Source: Mycobacterium barrassiae (lineage in GTDB: Bacteria; Actinomycetota; Actinomycetes; Mycobacteriales; Mycobacteriaceae). From it: DNA of 64,000 bases. Positions 22,907 through 32,859 of the stretch are shown here, in pieces. Made by a program: the position numbers and the translations under genes. The DNA lies in contig NZ_JACKUK010000027.1 in the NCBI RefSeq assembly GCF_025822765.1, positions 125,626 to 189,625 of the forward strand, in the 5' to 3' direction. The notes under the pieces are model-generated. The model did not search any database. It was not told the DNA's origin and was given only the letters and a program-made list of their open reading frames with translations. Positions within the stretch are counted from its first letter, which is position 1. Every line of letters begins with the position of its first letter.

Positions 22907-23428
22907 CTAGATCGTCAAGCGCGCCAGCAGGTCCCGTCCGCGTTCGGCGCTCTGCGGATCACACAACACGTCGTAACGCCCGGCGACGAGTTGCATCGTC
23001 GAACTGAAATCTCTTGTGCCGCGCGCCATCGCATACGGGATCGCCGACGTGATGAGGCCGAAGAAGACGCCGGCAACCAGGCCGGTGATCAGTGCACCCC
23101 ACGGGTTCGGGCTGAAGAAACCGAGGATCAGGCCAATGAACAGGCCCAGCCATGCGCCGGTCAGCACACCGCCACCGAGCACCTTCGGCCAAGTGAGCCT
23201 GCCGGTTACGCGTTCCACCTGCATCAGGTCGACACCGACGATGGTCACCTGCTGGACCGGGAATTGCTGGTCCGACAGGTAGTCCACCGCACGCTGAGCT
23301 TCGGCATAGGTGGGATAGGAACCGATCGGCCAGCCTTTCGGAGGAGTCGGCAGATTCACCGGACCACGTCGCGTTGGAGTGCCGGGTGTTGCGCCTGACG
23401 GCTGGCCGGGTTGAAACGGGCTGGTCAT
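22907..23428 (-). CDS. YflT/general-stress-domain membrane protein (Rv1234 type)
   Basis: The protein has 173 residues from ATG 23428 (MTSPFQPGQPSG), preceded by a GAGGAC ribosome site. After a Pro-rich N-terminus, residues about 35-80 (PIGSYPTYAEAQRAVDYLSDQQFPVQQVTIVGVDLMQVERVTGRLT) match the heat-induced YflT fold. Two membrane helices rich in Gly follow (GGGVLTGAWLGLFIGLILGFF and GALITGLVAGVFFGLITSAIPYA). The function is unknown; stress-induced membrane association is the family theme. Confidence 0.8.
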   Translation of the reverse strand: MTSPFQPGQPSGATPGTPTRRGPVNLPTPPKGWPIGSYPTYAEAQRAVDYLSDQQFPVQQVTIVGVDLMQVERVTGRLTWPKVLGGGVLTGAWLGLFIGLILGFFSPNPWGALITGLVAGVFFGLITSAIPYAMARGTRDFSSTMQLVAGRYDVLCDPQSAERGRDLLARLTI

Positions 23429-23534
23429 CGCGTCCTCATTCTCCTCTAAAGCGCGCCGGGTGTCATCGCTGATCCTTCTGGCGATCCCATCCAACCAACG
23501 TGTTCGGCTCCCCAAAGGTGCCCTGTATTTGCGC

Positions 23535-23540
23535 TAGGTT
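23535..23540 (+). promoter_or_regulatory. -10 element (TAGGTT), leaderless
   Basis: TAGGTT is followed by exactly 7 bases and then ATG 23548, so the transcript probably begins at the start codon. This supports ATG 23548 over an upstream frame opening at 23500. Confidence 0.6.
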
Positions 23541-23547
23541 GAACAGC

Positions 23548-24264
23548 ATGACAAATCCGGGCGAAGACGCTGGCCAATCGGCATCATCCGGCTCCGGCTC
23601 AGGAGCCTCCGAGCCGACGTCGTCCAGCTACGAGGCCCCGCCGATCGAGCAGGCGCAAGAGCCGGTCCCGCAACCGTCAGACGACATCACTGCGGTCTAC
23701 CGACAGCCGGAGCAGCCCTTCGAGCCACCGGCCCCCACGTTCGAACCGCCCGCCTACCAGCCGCCACCGCCGTATCAGGCGCCCGACTACTCCCAGGGCG
23801 GCGTTCCGCCTTCGCCGGATCCCGCGTTTCCTCCCCCGCCCGCACAACCCGGCTATCCGCCTCCACCGTCGTACTCCCCGAGCGGGTTCGGCGCGCCGGG
23901 CGCACCCGGCTACCCGCCGCCTCCGCCCGGCTTCGGCCCCCCGCCACCCGGCTTCGGTGCGCCGCCACCAGGCTTCGGCCCGCCACCCGGTTTCGGTCCG
24001 CCAGCCCCGGGTTACGGCGCGTACGGTGCACCGCCCGCACAGAGGACCAATCCGATGGCGATCGGCTCTCTGGTGGCATCGATTGTCGGAGTCTGCTGTG
24101 GCATCGGTTCGATCGTCGGCATCGTGCTCGGCTTCATCGCCATGAACCAGATCAAGCAGAGCGGTGAGAACGGCAACGGCCTTGCGATCGCGGGCATTGC
24201 GGTGGGCGTGGTAACTCTGCTCATCAGTGGCGTCTGGACCATCGCCATGATCACCAGCGGATAA
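23548..24264 (+). CDS. Pro/Gly-rich DUF4190 membrane protein
   Basis: The protein has 238 residues. Residues 1-60 are Ser/Gly/acidic. Residues about 60-160 are almost wholly Pro, Gly, Phe and Tyr, with repeated PPPGFG units. Residues about 170-235 form the DUF4190 domain of two membrane helices (NPMAIGSLVASIVGVCCGIGSIVGIVLGFIAMNQIKQSGENGNGLAIAGIAVGVVTLLIS). The long disordered arm probably faces the cytoplasm. It resembles Rv1233c. Its stop TAA directly abuts the ATG of a shorter DUF4190 gene. Confidence 0.8.
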   Translation: MTNPGEDAGQSASSGSGSGASEPTSSSYEAPPIEQAQEPVPQPSDDITAVYRQPEQPFEPPAPTFEPPAYQPPPPYQAPDYSQGGVPPSPDPAFPPPPAQPGYPPPPSYSPSGFGAPGAPGYPPPPPGFGPPPPGFGAPPPGFGPPPGFGPPAPGYGAYGAPPAQRTNPMAIGSLVASIVGVCCGIGSIVGIVLGFIAMNQIKQSGENGNGLAIAGIAVGVVTLLISGVWTIAMITSG

Positions 24265-24711
24265 ATGAGCACCGGCGGCCCGGAGCGTCCGGCACACGAG
24301 CCGAACAGCGGAGGCGTCGAGTTCCCGCCGCTGGAGGACTCGAGGCAGCCGGTCGACTATCCCGTCGACACCGGGCTGCCCCCGCCGATCTACGCACCGC
24401 CGCCACCCGGATACCCCGGCGCAGTCCCGTATTACCCGGCGTACGACCCGTATCGGCCGGTCCGGCCGCCGGGCACGAACGGCACCGCCGTCGCGTCGCT
24501 CGTCCTATCCCTTGCAGGATGGTTGTGTTGCGCCCCACTGGCGATCGTCGGGCTCATCATGGGCGTGATCGCCATGCGCGAGACCAAACGCACCGGCCAG
24601 GAGGGCTGGGGATTGGCGTTGGCGGGCACGATCATCGGCGGCGTGTTCGTCGCGGCAGCGTTGGTAGTGGTGTTCATCTACATCGCGCTGGGCGTCAGCA
24701 CCCTGCAGTAG
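24265..24711 (+). CDS. Second DUF4190 membrane protein
   Basis: The protein has 148 residues, beginning at the base after the preceding stop (TAAATG), so it is certainly co-translated. A Pro/Tyr-rich segment (PPPIYAPPPPGYPGAVPYYPAYDPYRPVRPPG) precedes two membrane helices with the DUF4190 pattern (GTAVASLVLSLAGWLCCAPLAIVGLIMGVIAMRETKRTGQEGWGLALAG). It looks like a shorter duplicate of its neighbour. The function is unknown. Confidence 0.8.
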   Translation: MSTGGPERPAHEPNSGGVEFPPLEDSRQPVDYPVDTGLPPPIYAPPPPGYPGAVPYYPAYDPYRPVRPPGTNGTAVASLVLSLAGWLCCAPLAIVGLIMGVIAMRETKRTGQEGWGLALAGTIIGGVFVAAALVVVFIYIALGVSTLQ

Positions 24712-24720
24712 ATCCTGCGG

Positions 24721-25683
24721 TCACGCGGGCGGACGGAAGCGTTCTCCCTTGCGGTCCATGCCGGCGGCGCGGCCCTTACCCGCGATCACCAATGCCATCT
24801 TGCGACTGGCCTCGTCGATCATCTCGTCGCCGAGCATCACCGCTCCCCTGGCCCCGCCGGCCCGCGAGGTGTGCCACTCGTACGCCTCCAGAATCAGCTC
24901 GGCGTGGTCGTAGGCCTCCTGACGCGGGCTGAAGATCTCGTTGCCCGCCGCGATCTGGTCCGGGTGCAGCACCCATTTGCCGTCGTAGCCCAGTGCGGCC
25001 GAGCGCCCGGCCACCCGGCGGAAGCCGTCGACGTCGCGCACCTTCAGGTACGGCCCGTCGATCGCCAGAATGCCGCGGGCGCGGGCGGCGACGAGAATCC
25101 GCATCAGCACGTGGTGGTGGGCATCGCCGACGTCGTAACCCTCGGGCTGCTCGCCGACCTCGAGTGTGCGCATGTTGAGGCTGGCGGCCATGTCCGCGGG
25201 GCCGAGAACCAGCGCCTGCACGCGTGGGGCCGCGGCGATCGCATCGATGTTCGTCAAGCCTTCGGCGTTCTCGATCTGGGCTTCAATGCCGATACGGCCC
25301 AACGGAAATCCGTGCGTCGCCTCGAGTTGGCTGAGCAATAGGTCGAGCGCATGGATGTGGGAAACGTCGGACACCTTCGGCAGCACCACGATGTCGAGGC
25401 TTGCGCCTGCGGCCGATACCACGTCGATGACGTCGGCGTGGGTCCACGGCGTGGTCCAGTCGTTGACCCGAACTCCGCGCAACTGCCCGGCCCACCCGGG
25501 CTCGGCCAATGCGGACGCAACCTGTGCGCGCGCCTCGGCTTTGGCGTCGGGTGCGACCGCGTCTTCGAGGTCGAGGAAGACCTCATCGGCGGGCAGACTC
25601 TTCGCCTTCTGGATCATCTTCATGCTGCTGCCGGGAACCGAAAGGATCGTTCGGCGGGGTCGATAACGGTTTTCCACAACCAC
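24721..25683 (-). CDS. HpcH/HpaI-family CoA-ester lyase (malyl-CoA/citramalyl-CoA type)
   Basis: The protein has about 320 residues. The TIM-barrel signature is RRTILSVPGSSMKMIQKAKSLPADEVFLDLEDAVAP (Glu/Asp Mg ligands), then VRVNDWTTPW, VLPKVSD, IEAQIENAEGL (metal Glu) and GKWVLHPDQIAAGNEIFSP near the end. Family members cleave or form malyl-, methylmalyl- or citramalyl-CoA esters. The substrate is undecided here. The start is uncertain: GTG 25683 is used because AGGG lies 8 bases upstream. ATG 25704 would overlap the divergent gene's ATG. Confidence 0.82.
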   Translation of the reverse strand: MVVENRYRPRRTILSVPGSSMKMIQKAKSLPADEVFLDLEDAVAPDAKAEARAQVASALAEPGWAGQLRGVRVNDWTTPWTHADVIDVVSAAGASLDIVVLPKVSDVSHIHALDLLLSQLEATHGFPLGRIGIEAQIENAEGLTNIDAIAAAPRVQALVLGPADMAASLNMRTLEVGEQPEGYDVGDAHHHVLMRILVAARARGILAIDGPYLKVRDVDGFRRVAGRSAALGYDGKWVLHPDQIAAGNEIFSPRQEAYDHAELILEAYEWHTSRAGGARGAVMLGDEMIDEASRKMALVIAGKGRAAGMDRKGERFRPPA

Positions 25684-25689
25684 ACTCTC

Positions 25690-25695
25690 TACCCT
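25690..25695 (+). promoter_or_regulatory. -10 element (TACCCT), leaderless
   Basis: TACCCT followed by 7 bases and ATG 25703 fits a leaderless start for the MgtE-N/CBS gene. It lies only 7 bases from the GTG of the divergent lyase gene. Confidence 0.5.
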
Positions 25696-25702
25696 TTTAG
25701 GC

Positions 25703-26992
25703 ATGGCGGCGGTCAACAGGGTCTATGCGGCCCGACTCGTGGGGATGGTCGTGCTCGGGCCCGACGGCGAGTCCATCGGCCGCGTCCGCGACGTGGTGAT
25801 CAGCATCAGCATCGTGCGCCAGCAGCCGCGCGTGCTCGGCCTGGTAGTCGAATTGCTCACGCGCCGAAGGATTTTCGTACCGATTCTGCGAGTCACCGCC
25901 ATCGATCCCGGTGGCGTGACGCTGGCGACCGGCAGCGTGTCACTGCGCAAGTTCAACCAACGCCCGGGTGAGGTGCTGGTCCTCGGCCAGGTGGTCGAAA
26001 CCGTGGTCCGCGTCGAGGATCCCGAACAGCCGCAGCTGAGCGGACTCGACTTGTACGTCGTCGATCTGGGCATCGAGCAGACTCGCACGCGCGACTGGAT
26101 GGTGACCAAGGTCGCGGTGCGGCCTGCACGGCGCCTTGGTCGTCGCAGCAATGTGTCGATCGTCGACTGGCAGCAGGTCCAGGGGCTGACCCCGTCCGGC
26201 CTGGCGATGCCCGATCAGGGCGTGGCGCAGCTGTTGGAGCAGTTCGTCGGGCAGCGCGCGGTGGAGGTGGCCGAGGCGATCCGCGAGCTGCCGGACAAAC
26301 GGCGCTACGAGGTGGTCAACGCGCTGGACGACGAGCGGCTGGCCGACGTGCTGCAGGAGCTGCCCGAGGATCAACAGGTCAACATGCTGCGCCAGCTGCC
26401 CGCCGAACGCGCCGCCGATGTGCTCGAGGAGATGGATCCCGACGACGCCGCCGACCTCCTGGGTTCGATGCATCCCCTGGACGCCGAGCAGTTCCTGCGA
26501 CGGATGGACCCCGAGGACTCCGAGGATGTGCGTCGGCTGCTGTCACACTCGCCCGACACCGCAGGCGGTCTGATGACGTCAGAGCCCGTGGTGCTGGCCC
26601 CCGACACCACGGTCGCCGAGGCGCTGGCCCGCGTCCGCGACCCCGACCTCACCCCTGCGCTGGCCTCTCTGGTGTTCGTCACCCGTGCGCCGACGGCCAC
26701 CCCGACCGGTCACTACCTGGGGTGCGTGCATCTGCAGCGGCTGCTGCGGGAACCGCCCGCGGACCTGGTCAGCGGAATCGTGGACACCGACCTGCCGAAT
26801 CTGGCACCCGAGGACTCGTTGGCGGCGGTCACGCGGTATTTCGCCGCGTACAACCTGGTCTGCGGGCCGGTCGTCGATGACGAGAACCACCTCCTCGGCG
26901 CGGTGTCGGTCGACGACGTGCTCGACCATCTGCTGCCCCACGACTGGCGCGAACAGGAAGAACCGGAGCTGAGCAGCGAGGGCGCGTCATGA
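25703..26992 (+). CDS. PRC-barrel / MgtE-N / CBS-pair protein without a membrane domain
   Basis: The protein has 429 residues. Residues 1-160 contain a PRC-barrel-like beta domain (LVGMVVLGPDGESIGRVRDVV). Residues about 170-290 are the helical MgtE N-domain, with repeated ELPxxxxxxVLxxL units (LPDKRRYEVVNALDDERLADVLQELPEDQQVNMLRQLPAERAADVLEEMDPDDAADLL). Residues about 290-410 are two CBS repeats (GGLMTSEPVVL, VCGPVVDDENHLLGAVSVDDVLDHLLP). The MgtE transport domain is absent. The cytosolic part of MgtE senses Mg2+, so a sensor or adaptor role is inferred. It overlaps the DUF1003 gene by ATGA. It resembles Rv1232c. Confidence 0.85.
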   Translation: MAAVNRVYAARLVGMVVLGPDGESIGRVRDVVISISIVRQQPRVLGLVVELLTRRRIFVPILRVTAIDPGGVTLATGSVSLRKFNQRPGEVLVLGQVVETVVRVEDPEQPQLSGLDLYVVDLGIEQTRTRDWMVTKVAVRPARRLGRRSNVSIVDWQQVQGLTPSGLAMPDQGVAQLLEQFVGQRAVEVAEAIRELPDKRRYEVVNALDDERLADVLQELPEDQQVNMLRQLPAERAADVLEEMDPDDAADLLGSMHPLDAEQFLRRMDPEDSEDVRRLLSHSPDTAGGLMTSEPVVLAPDTTVAEALARVRDPDLTPALASLVFVTRAPTATPTGHYLGCVHLQRLLREPPADLVSGIVDTDLPNLAPEDSLAAVTRYFAAYNLVCGPVVDDENHLLGAVSVDDVLDHLLPHDWREQEEPELSSEGAS

Positions 26993-27540
26993 GCGAACTG
27001 ACGGCACGTCAGCGCCTGGACACTCCGCGGACCTCGCGCTGGCGCTTCTCTCTGAACGTCGACGCGGAGACTGTCGGCAAGTTTTCGGAGTCGATCGCGC
27101 GCTTTCTCGGAACCGGCCGCTACCTCGCGTGGCAGACCATCCTTGTGGTCGTTTGGGTGATCCTCAATCTGTTTGCCGTGAAATGGCGATGGGACCCGTA
27201 TCCGTTCATCCTGCTCAATCTCGCGTTCTCCACGCAGGCGGCATATGCGGCGCCGTTGATTCTGCTCGCTCAGAATCGGCAGGAGAACCGGGACCGGGTC
27301 GCGTTGGAGGAAGACCGTCGACGCGCCGAACAAACCAAGGCCGACACCGAGTATCTGGCCCGTGAGCTGGCCGCATTGCGGTTGGCGGTGGGCGAGGTGG
27401 CCACCCGCGACTTCCTGCGGCGCGAACTCGAGGAAATCCACGAACTGCTGAATCGGCTGCAGCCGCAAACGGGCTCCGAAAAGGACGATGGGAGCGCCAA
27501 AACGGACCACGGTGAGCGGCGCTCGAAAAAACAAGCCTGA
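26989..27540 (+). CDS. DUF1003 membrane protein
   Basis: The protein has 183 residues, starting four bases inside the preceding gene. Two membrane helices are at about 45-65 and 75-95 (WQTILVVVWVILNLF, YPFILLNLAFSTQAAYAAPLILLAQNRQ), the usual DUF1003 core with its RWDPYPF loop. A charged coiled coil follows (RVALEEDRRRAEQTKADTEYLARELAALR). The function is unknown; co-translation with an MgtE-like sensor suggests cation or membrane homeostasis. It resembles Rv1231c. Confidence 0.85.
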   Translation: MSELTARQRLDTPRTSRWRFSLNVDAETVGKFSESIARFLGTGRYLAWQTILVVVWVILNLFAVKWRWDPYPFILLNLAFSTQAAYAAPLILLAQNRQENRDRVALEEDRRRAEQTKADTEYLARELAALRLAVGEVATRDFLRRELEEIHELLNRLQPQTGSEKDDGSAKTDHGERRSKKQA

Positions 27541-27586
27541 AACGCCTAAGCCGATTGCTGTAACACGTGCGTTATCGAGTAGGTAT

Positions 27587-27602
27587 GGTGACTTGGTTCA
27601 CA
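27587..27602. promoter_or_regulatory. CRP-like site upstream of the transglycosylase gene
   Basis: GGTGA-CTTGGT-TCACA matches the mycobacterial CRP consensus TGTGA-N6-TCACA at 9 of 10 positions. It overlaps a candidate -10 (TATGGT, 27584-27589) and lies 27 bases before the start codon, a position that would favour repression. Confidence 0.45.
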
Positions 27603-27628
27603 GACATCACAGACCCAAGGACGGTTGA

Positions 27629-29215
27629 GTGCACATAGGGGGAGGAGCCGCCCTCAAGGCAGCGCGGCGCCTGGCCGGGCGGGTCGCGCATACGGCGACC
27701 GGTGCTGTTTCGCGCGTGCGCGCTGTAGACCTCAGGGGCGCCCTGCGGCCTTCTCGGGTCCGGGGTGCCCTCACCCCCGCTCGCGCCCGGGTCGCCTCGG
27801 GGTTCGCCGTCATCGCACCGATCATTTTGGTCGGCGCGGTTGGCGCATCGGTGCAACCGAACTCTCCGGTCCGTAACTCCGCGGTCACCCCTCTCGCGGC
27901 TGTCGAGTCGTCGTCAAGCCCCAGCCCCGGACCCACTGTGGTGGCGGTCGCCAAGTCGCCGAGCGCTTTCCACATCGCCGCCTCCTCGTCCTCCTCGCCG
28001 CAGCCCGCTGCGGTGGTGAACGCTCCTGGCACACTTCGGATTCCGGCGATGGCGCTGGCGGCATACCGCAACGCCGAGCGGATGATGGCGGTGGCGGAGC
28101 CGGGCTGCGGTGTCAGCTGGAACCTGCTGGCAGGCATCGGCCGGATCGAATCGATGCATGCCAACGGCGGCGCCACCGACTCCCGCGGCACGGCGGTACG
28201 GCCCATCTACGGCCCGGCACTGGACGGGTCGCTGCCGGGCAACGAGGTCATCGTGCAGAGCCGCACGGCCGACCGCGTCACCTACGCGCGCGCGATGGGT
28301 CCGATGCAGTTCCTGCCCGGCACCTGGGCGCGCTACGCCTCCGACGGTGACGGCGACGGCAAGGCCGAGGTGCAGAACCTGTTCGACTCCAGCCTGGCCA
28401 CCGCGCGCTATCTCTGCAGCGGCGGAATGAACCTCCGCGACCAGTCCCACGTGATGACCGCGATCCTGCGCTACAACAACTCCGTGGCCTACGCCCGCAA
28501 CGTGCTGGGCTGGGCGGCCGCGTACGCCACCGGCGTGGTGCCCGTCGACCTGCCGCCGATCACCGGATCCGTCCCCGTCCTGGAGGACTCCGGCGACATG
28601 CACCTCGACGACTACCAGGGCCTGGGCCCGGGGCTGCCGATGAACGCGCTCGGGCTGCCCTCCAACGATCCGCTCGCGCTGATGCCGATGCTGACCCGCA
28701 GCGATGTCGCCAGCCAGCTGCCCGGGTTCGTTCCCGGCCAGCGGCTGGGCCCGTTGCCGGGACCCGCGCCCGGCCCGGTGGCGGTTCCGCCGACGCAGGA
28801 GCCTCAGCCGCAGCAGTGGCTGCCGCCATGGCTGCAACCGCCTCCGAAGAAGACGCCGGAGTGCGCGGTGTTCTGCATCAAGGACAACCCCGCGCCGCTG
28901 CAGTCCGCGCTGGGCGCGCCGCCGATGGCGCAGCCGATGGTTCCCCCGGGGATGGCACCGCCCCCGGGCCCGATGGCACCGCTGGGTACGCCACCCGGTC
29001 CGGCGCCGCTGGGTACGCCACCCGGTCCCGCACCGGCAGCACCGGCTCCCGGTCCACTACCCGCGCCGTTCGCACCGCAGGCTCCGCCGCCCGGCCCGGC
29101 CCTGCAAGCACCTGCGCCCGGCCCTGCTCAGGCACCACTGGGTACGCCACCCGGACCTCAGCCGGCGCCCGCACAGGCACCGCTGCCCGGTCCGCCGCCC
29201 CCACCGGCTGGTTAG
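27629..29215 (+). CDS. Secreted lytic murein transglycosylase with Pro-rich tail
   Basis: The protein has 528 residues from GTG 27629, preceded by AAGGAC. There is a basic N-terminus and one hydrophobic segment (ARVASGFAVIAPIILVGAVGAS), so it is secreted or anchored by its N-terminus. Residues about 130-310 are an SLT_2/MltB-type domain: GCGVSWNLLAGIGRIESMH (catalytic Glu), AMGPMQFLPGTWARYASDGDGDGKAEVQNLFDSSLATARYLCSGG, and AILRYNNSVAYARNVLGWA. The last 170 residues are Pro/Gly/Ala repeats (LGTPPGPAP). It cleaves peptidoglycan glycan strands. It resembles Rv1230c. The upstream region has a CRP-like site. Confidence 0.88.
   Translation: MHIGGGAALKAARRLAGRVAHTATGAVSRVRAVDLRGALRPSRVRGALTPARARVASGFAVIAPIILVGAVGASVQPNSPVRNSAVTPLAAVESSSSPSPGPTVVAVAKSPSAFHIAASSSSSPQPAAVVNAPGTLRIPAMALAAYRNAERMMAVAEPGCGVSWNLLAGIGRIESMHANGGATDSRGTAVRPIYGPALDGSLPGNEVIVQSRTADRVTYARAMGPMQFLPGTWARYASDGDGDGKAEVQNLFDSSLATARYLCSGGMNLRDQSHVMTAILRYNNSVAYARNVLGWAAAYATGVVPVDLPPITGSVPVLEDSGDMHLDDYQGLGPGLPMNALGLPSNDPLALMPMLTRSDVASQLPGFVPGQRLGPLPGPAPGPVAVPPTQEPQPQQWLPPWLQPPPKKTPECAVFCIKDNPAPLQSALGAPPMAQPMVPPGMAPPPGPMAPLGTPPGPAPLGTPPGPAPAAPAPGPLPAPFAPQAPPPGPALQAPAPGPAQAPLGTPPGPQPAPAQAPLPGPPPPPAG
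28982..29154. repeat. Three exact 17-bp repeats in the Pro-rich tail
   Basis: CTGGGTACGCCACCCGG occurs at 28982-28998, 29009-29025 and 29138-29154, encoding LGTPPG. The tract could expand or contract by slippage and change tail length between strains. Confidence 0.85.
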
Positions 29216-29222
29216 GACAGGT

Positions 29223-29244
29223 GTCGAGTCGGCTTAGACTCGAC
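29223..29244 (+). promoter_or_regulatory. Hairpin and -10 element directly before mrp
   Basis: A perfect inverted repeat GTCGAGTC (29223-29230) / GACTCGAC (29237-29244) with a 6-base loop ends 4 bases before ATG 29249. The hexamer TAGACT (29235-29240) inside it fits a -10 with 8 bases to the ATG. There is no Shine-Dalgarno, so mrp is probably leaderless, and the palindrome may be an operator or the terminator of the previous gene. Confidence 0.5.
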
Positions 29245-29248
29245 GGTG

Positions 29249-30391
29249 ATGTCTTCCACTTCTCCTGACCTGGAATCCGCGGTCCGCGCCGGGTTGACGA
29301 AGGTGATCGACCCCGAGCTGCGGCGGCCGATCACCGAGCTCGGCATGGTCAAGAACGTCACCATCGAGCCCGACGGCGGTGTTCACGTCGAGGTGTACCT
29401 GACCACTGCGGCATGCCCGAAGAAGACCGAGATCTCCGAGCGCGTCAGCCAGGCCGTCGCCGATGTCCCCGGGACCGGCGCCGTCAAGGTGACCCTCGAC
29501 GTGATGAGCGACGAGCAACGCACCGAGCTGCGCAAGCAGCTGCGCGGCGATTCCCGCGAACCCGTTATCCCCTTCGCCCAGCCCGGCTCGCTGACCCGGG
29601 TGTACGCCGTGGCGTCCGGGAAGGGCGGGGTCGGCAAGTCGAGCGTGACGGTCAATCTGGCGGCGGCGATGGCCGCGCGCGGACTTTCGGTCGGTGTGCT
29701 CGACGCCGACATCTACGGGCACTCGGTCCCCCGGATGATGGGCACCACCGACCGGCCCACCCAGGTCGAGTCGATGATCGTGCCACCCGTCGCCCACGAC
29801 GTCCGCGTCATCTCGATCTCGATGTTCACCCAGGGCAACACGCCCGTCGTCTGGCGCGGACCGATGCTGCACCGCGCGCTGCAGCAGTTCCTCGCCGATG
29901 TCTACTGGGGCGATCTGGACATCCTGCTGCTGGATCTGCCGCCGGGTACCGGAGACATCGCCATCTCGGTGGCGCAGCTGATTCCGGGCGCCGAGATCCT
30001 GGTGGTGACGACGCCTCAGCTGGCGGCCGCCGAGGTGGCCGAGCGGGCCGGCGCCATCGCGCTGCAGACCCGTCAGCGCATCGCAGGTGTGGTCGAGAAC
30101 ATGTCCGGACTCCTACTCCCCGACGGCACCACGATGCAGATCTTCGGCGAGGGCGGCGGCAAGCAGGTGGCCGAGAGCCTGTCCCGTTCGGTGGGCGCCG
30201 ACGTGCCACTGCTCGGCCAGGTGCCGCTGGATCCCGCCTTGGTGGCAGCGGGCGACAGCGGGGTCCCGTTGGTGCTGTCCGCACCGGATTCGGTGGCCGG
30301 CAAGGAATTACGCAAGATTGCCGATGCGCTGTCCAGCCGCAAGCGCGGCCTGGCCGGCATGTCGTTGGGCCTCGACCCCGCGGGCCGCTAG
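29249..30391 (+). CDS. mrp: Mrp/ApbC-family Fe-S cluster carrier ATPase
   Basis: The protein has 380 residues. The N-terminal 100 residues are a MIP18/DUF59 domain ([19 protein letters not shown]...CPKKTEI). It is followed by the deviant Walker [26 protein letters not shown], and [16 protein letters not shown]-loop ATPases of this class assemble and deliver Fe-S clusters. The CXXC motif usual in the C-terminal half is not evident here. It resembles Rv1229c. Its TAG stop is shared as CTAG with the stop of convergent tatB. Confidence 0.92.
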   Translation: MSSTSPDLESAVRAGLTKVIDPELRRPITELGMVKNVTIEPDGGVHVEVYLTTAACPKKTEISERVSQAVADVPGTGAVKVTLDVMSDEQRTELRKQLRGDSREPVIPFAQPGSLTRVYAVASGKGGVGKSSVTVNLAAAMAARGLSVGVLDADIYGHSVPRMMGTTDRPTQVESMIVPPVAHDVRVISISMFTQGNTPVVWRGPMLHRALQQFLADVYWGDLDILLLDLPPGTGDIAISVAQLIPGAEILVVTTPQLAAAEVAERAGAIALQTRQRIAGVVENMSGLLLPDGTTMQIFGEGGGKQVAESLSRSVGADVPLLGQVPLDPALVAAGDSGVPLVLSAPDSVAGKELRKIADALSSRKRGLAGMSLGLDPAGR

Positions 30392-30804
30392 GTCGCGTCG
30401 CTGTCGAACGGCGTCGCGGCGGGCTGGGGCGGCGTCTCGGATTGGGCCGACGGAGGCGCAGGCGTAGGCGCGCCCTCGTTGACGGGCTTCTCGGTGTTGG
30501 TTGCCGGGCTGTCGAACTTGCCCGTGAGAATGGAGTCGTCACCGTCGAGCAGATGCTTGGTGAGCGCGGCCCTCGGCGTCATCCCCCGCAACTGGTTCAA
30601 CTGACTCAACGGCTCCCGAAGGTCCTCGAACTCCGGACCGAGGTCCTCGCGCAGCTGGCTGGTGGCGCCGCTGATGTACTCACGGGCCTGCCGCAGCGCA
30701 CCCGACGTCCATCGGATCGCGCCAGGCAGCCGTTCCGGCCCGAGGATCACCAGACCGGCGATCACCAGGACCAGCATCTCGCCCCAGCCGACGTTCGCGA
30801 ACAT
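30388..30804 (-). CDS. tatB: Twin-arginine translocase subunit TatB
   Basis: The protein has 138 residues. It has a short N-terminal membrane helix ([22 protein letters not shown]) with the Glu and the Gly-Pro hinge typical of TatA/B. An amphipathic helix ([41 protein letters not shown]) and a disordered Pro/Ala/Thr tail follow. It acts with TatC to recognise folded Tat substrates. It is the last gene of the sigE-rseA-htrA-tatB group, starting 4 bases after the htrA stop, as in M. tuberculosis. Confidence 0.93.
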   Translation of the reverse strand: MFANVGWGEMLVLVIAGLVILGPERLPGAIRWTSGALRQAREYISGATSQLREDLGPEFEDLREPLSQLNQLRGMTPRAALTKHLLDGDDSILTGKFDSPATNTEKPVNEGAPTPAPPSAQSETPPQPAATPFDSDAT

Positions 30805-30807
30805 GAT

Positions 30808-32301
<1,494 letters not shown>

Positions 32302-32365
32302 TCATCACTCTCTATCCGAGCGTCAGCGATGGCCGACGCACGCCGTCGTACGACTTTGCATCACC

Positions 32366-32770
32366 CTACCGGCGTTTACGGCGCGTATTCGCCGCGCCAT
32401 CAGCTAACGGCGAGCCCTGAATCGAGGCATTCTCATCGGCGGTGGGCTGGGCGCTGTGCAGCGGAATCTGCGACAACTGGCCCAGTAGCGAACTCGGGAT
32501 GGCTATCGGCAGCGACTCCCGCAGCGCGCTGCGCGCCTGACGCTGAGCCTCGACTTCGGCCGAGCACTGGGGACACAGCGACAGGTGGTTGGCAGCGCGC
32601 AGATGCGGCGTCAGCCGCAGCTCATTGTCGACGAACGCGGCGATGGCCTCCGTCGACAGGTGCTCGGTGGAGCTGAACTGGCGCGGCCCCACGGGGGCGT
32701 CGCTTTGTGAAGCGAACTGTGCAGGCAGCCAGGAAAACGCCCGGCGGAACACATGCCCCGCGTCGACCAT
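32366..32770 (-). CDS. rseA: Anti-sigma-E factor
   Basis: The protein has 134 residues from ATG 32770, with AGGAG 7 bases upstream. The first residues GHVFRRAFSWLPAQFASQSDAPVG are the conserved mycobacterial RseA start. The zinc anti-sigma motif is HLSLCPQC (HxxxCxxC). No membrane helix is present, so this is a cytosolic ZAS-type antagonist of SigE. It is shorter than the M. tuberculosis protein, which carries a Gly/Ser-rich tail. Confidence 0.93.
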   Translation of the reverse strand: MVDAGHVFRRAFSWLPAQFASQSDAPVGPRQFSSTEHLSTEAIAAFVDNELRLTPHLRAANHLSLCPQCSAEVEAQRQARSALRESLPIAIPSSLLGQLSQIPLHSAQPTADENASIQGSPLADGAANTRRKRR

Positions 32771-32859
32771 CGCCCAGCTCCTCTCGGCATCCTCGCGTCG
32801 CATCACTAGCTTCTTACTCGAATGTAGCGCGACACGCTGCACCAAACACCTGCCAACAC

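Noticed and set aside
28982-29154. CRISPR-like repeats in the transglycosylase gene
   Set aside because: The three 17-bp repeats are in frame, code for LGTPPG, are unevenly spaced, and no cas genes are present.
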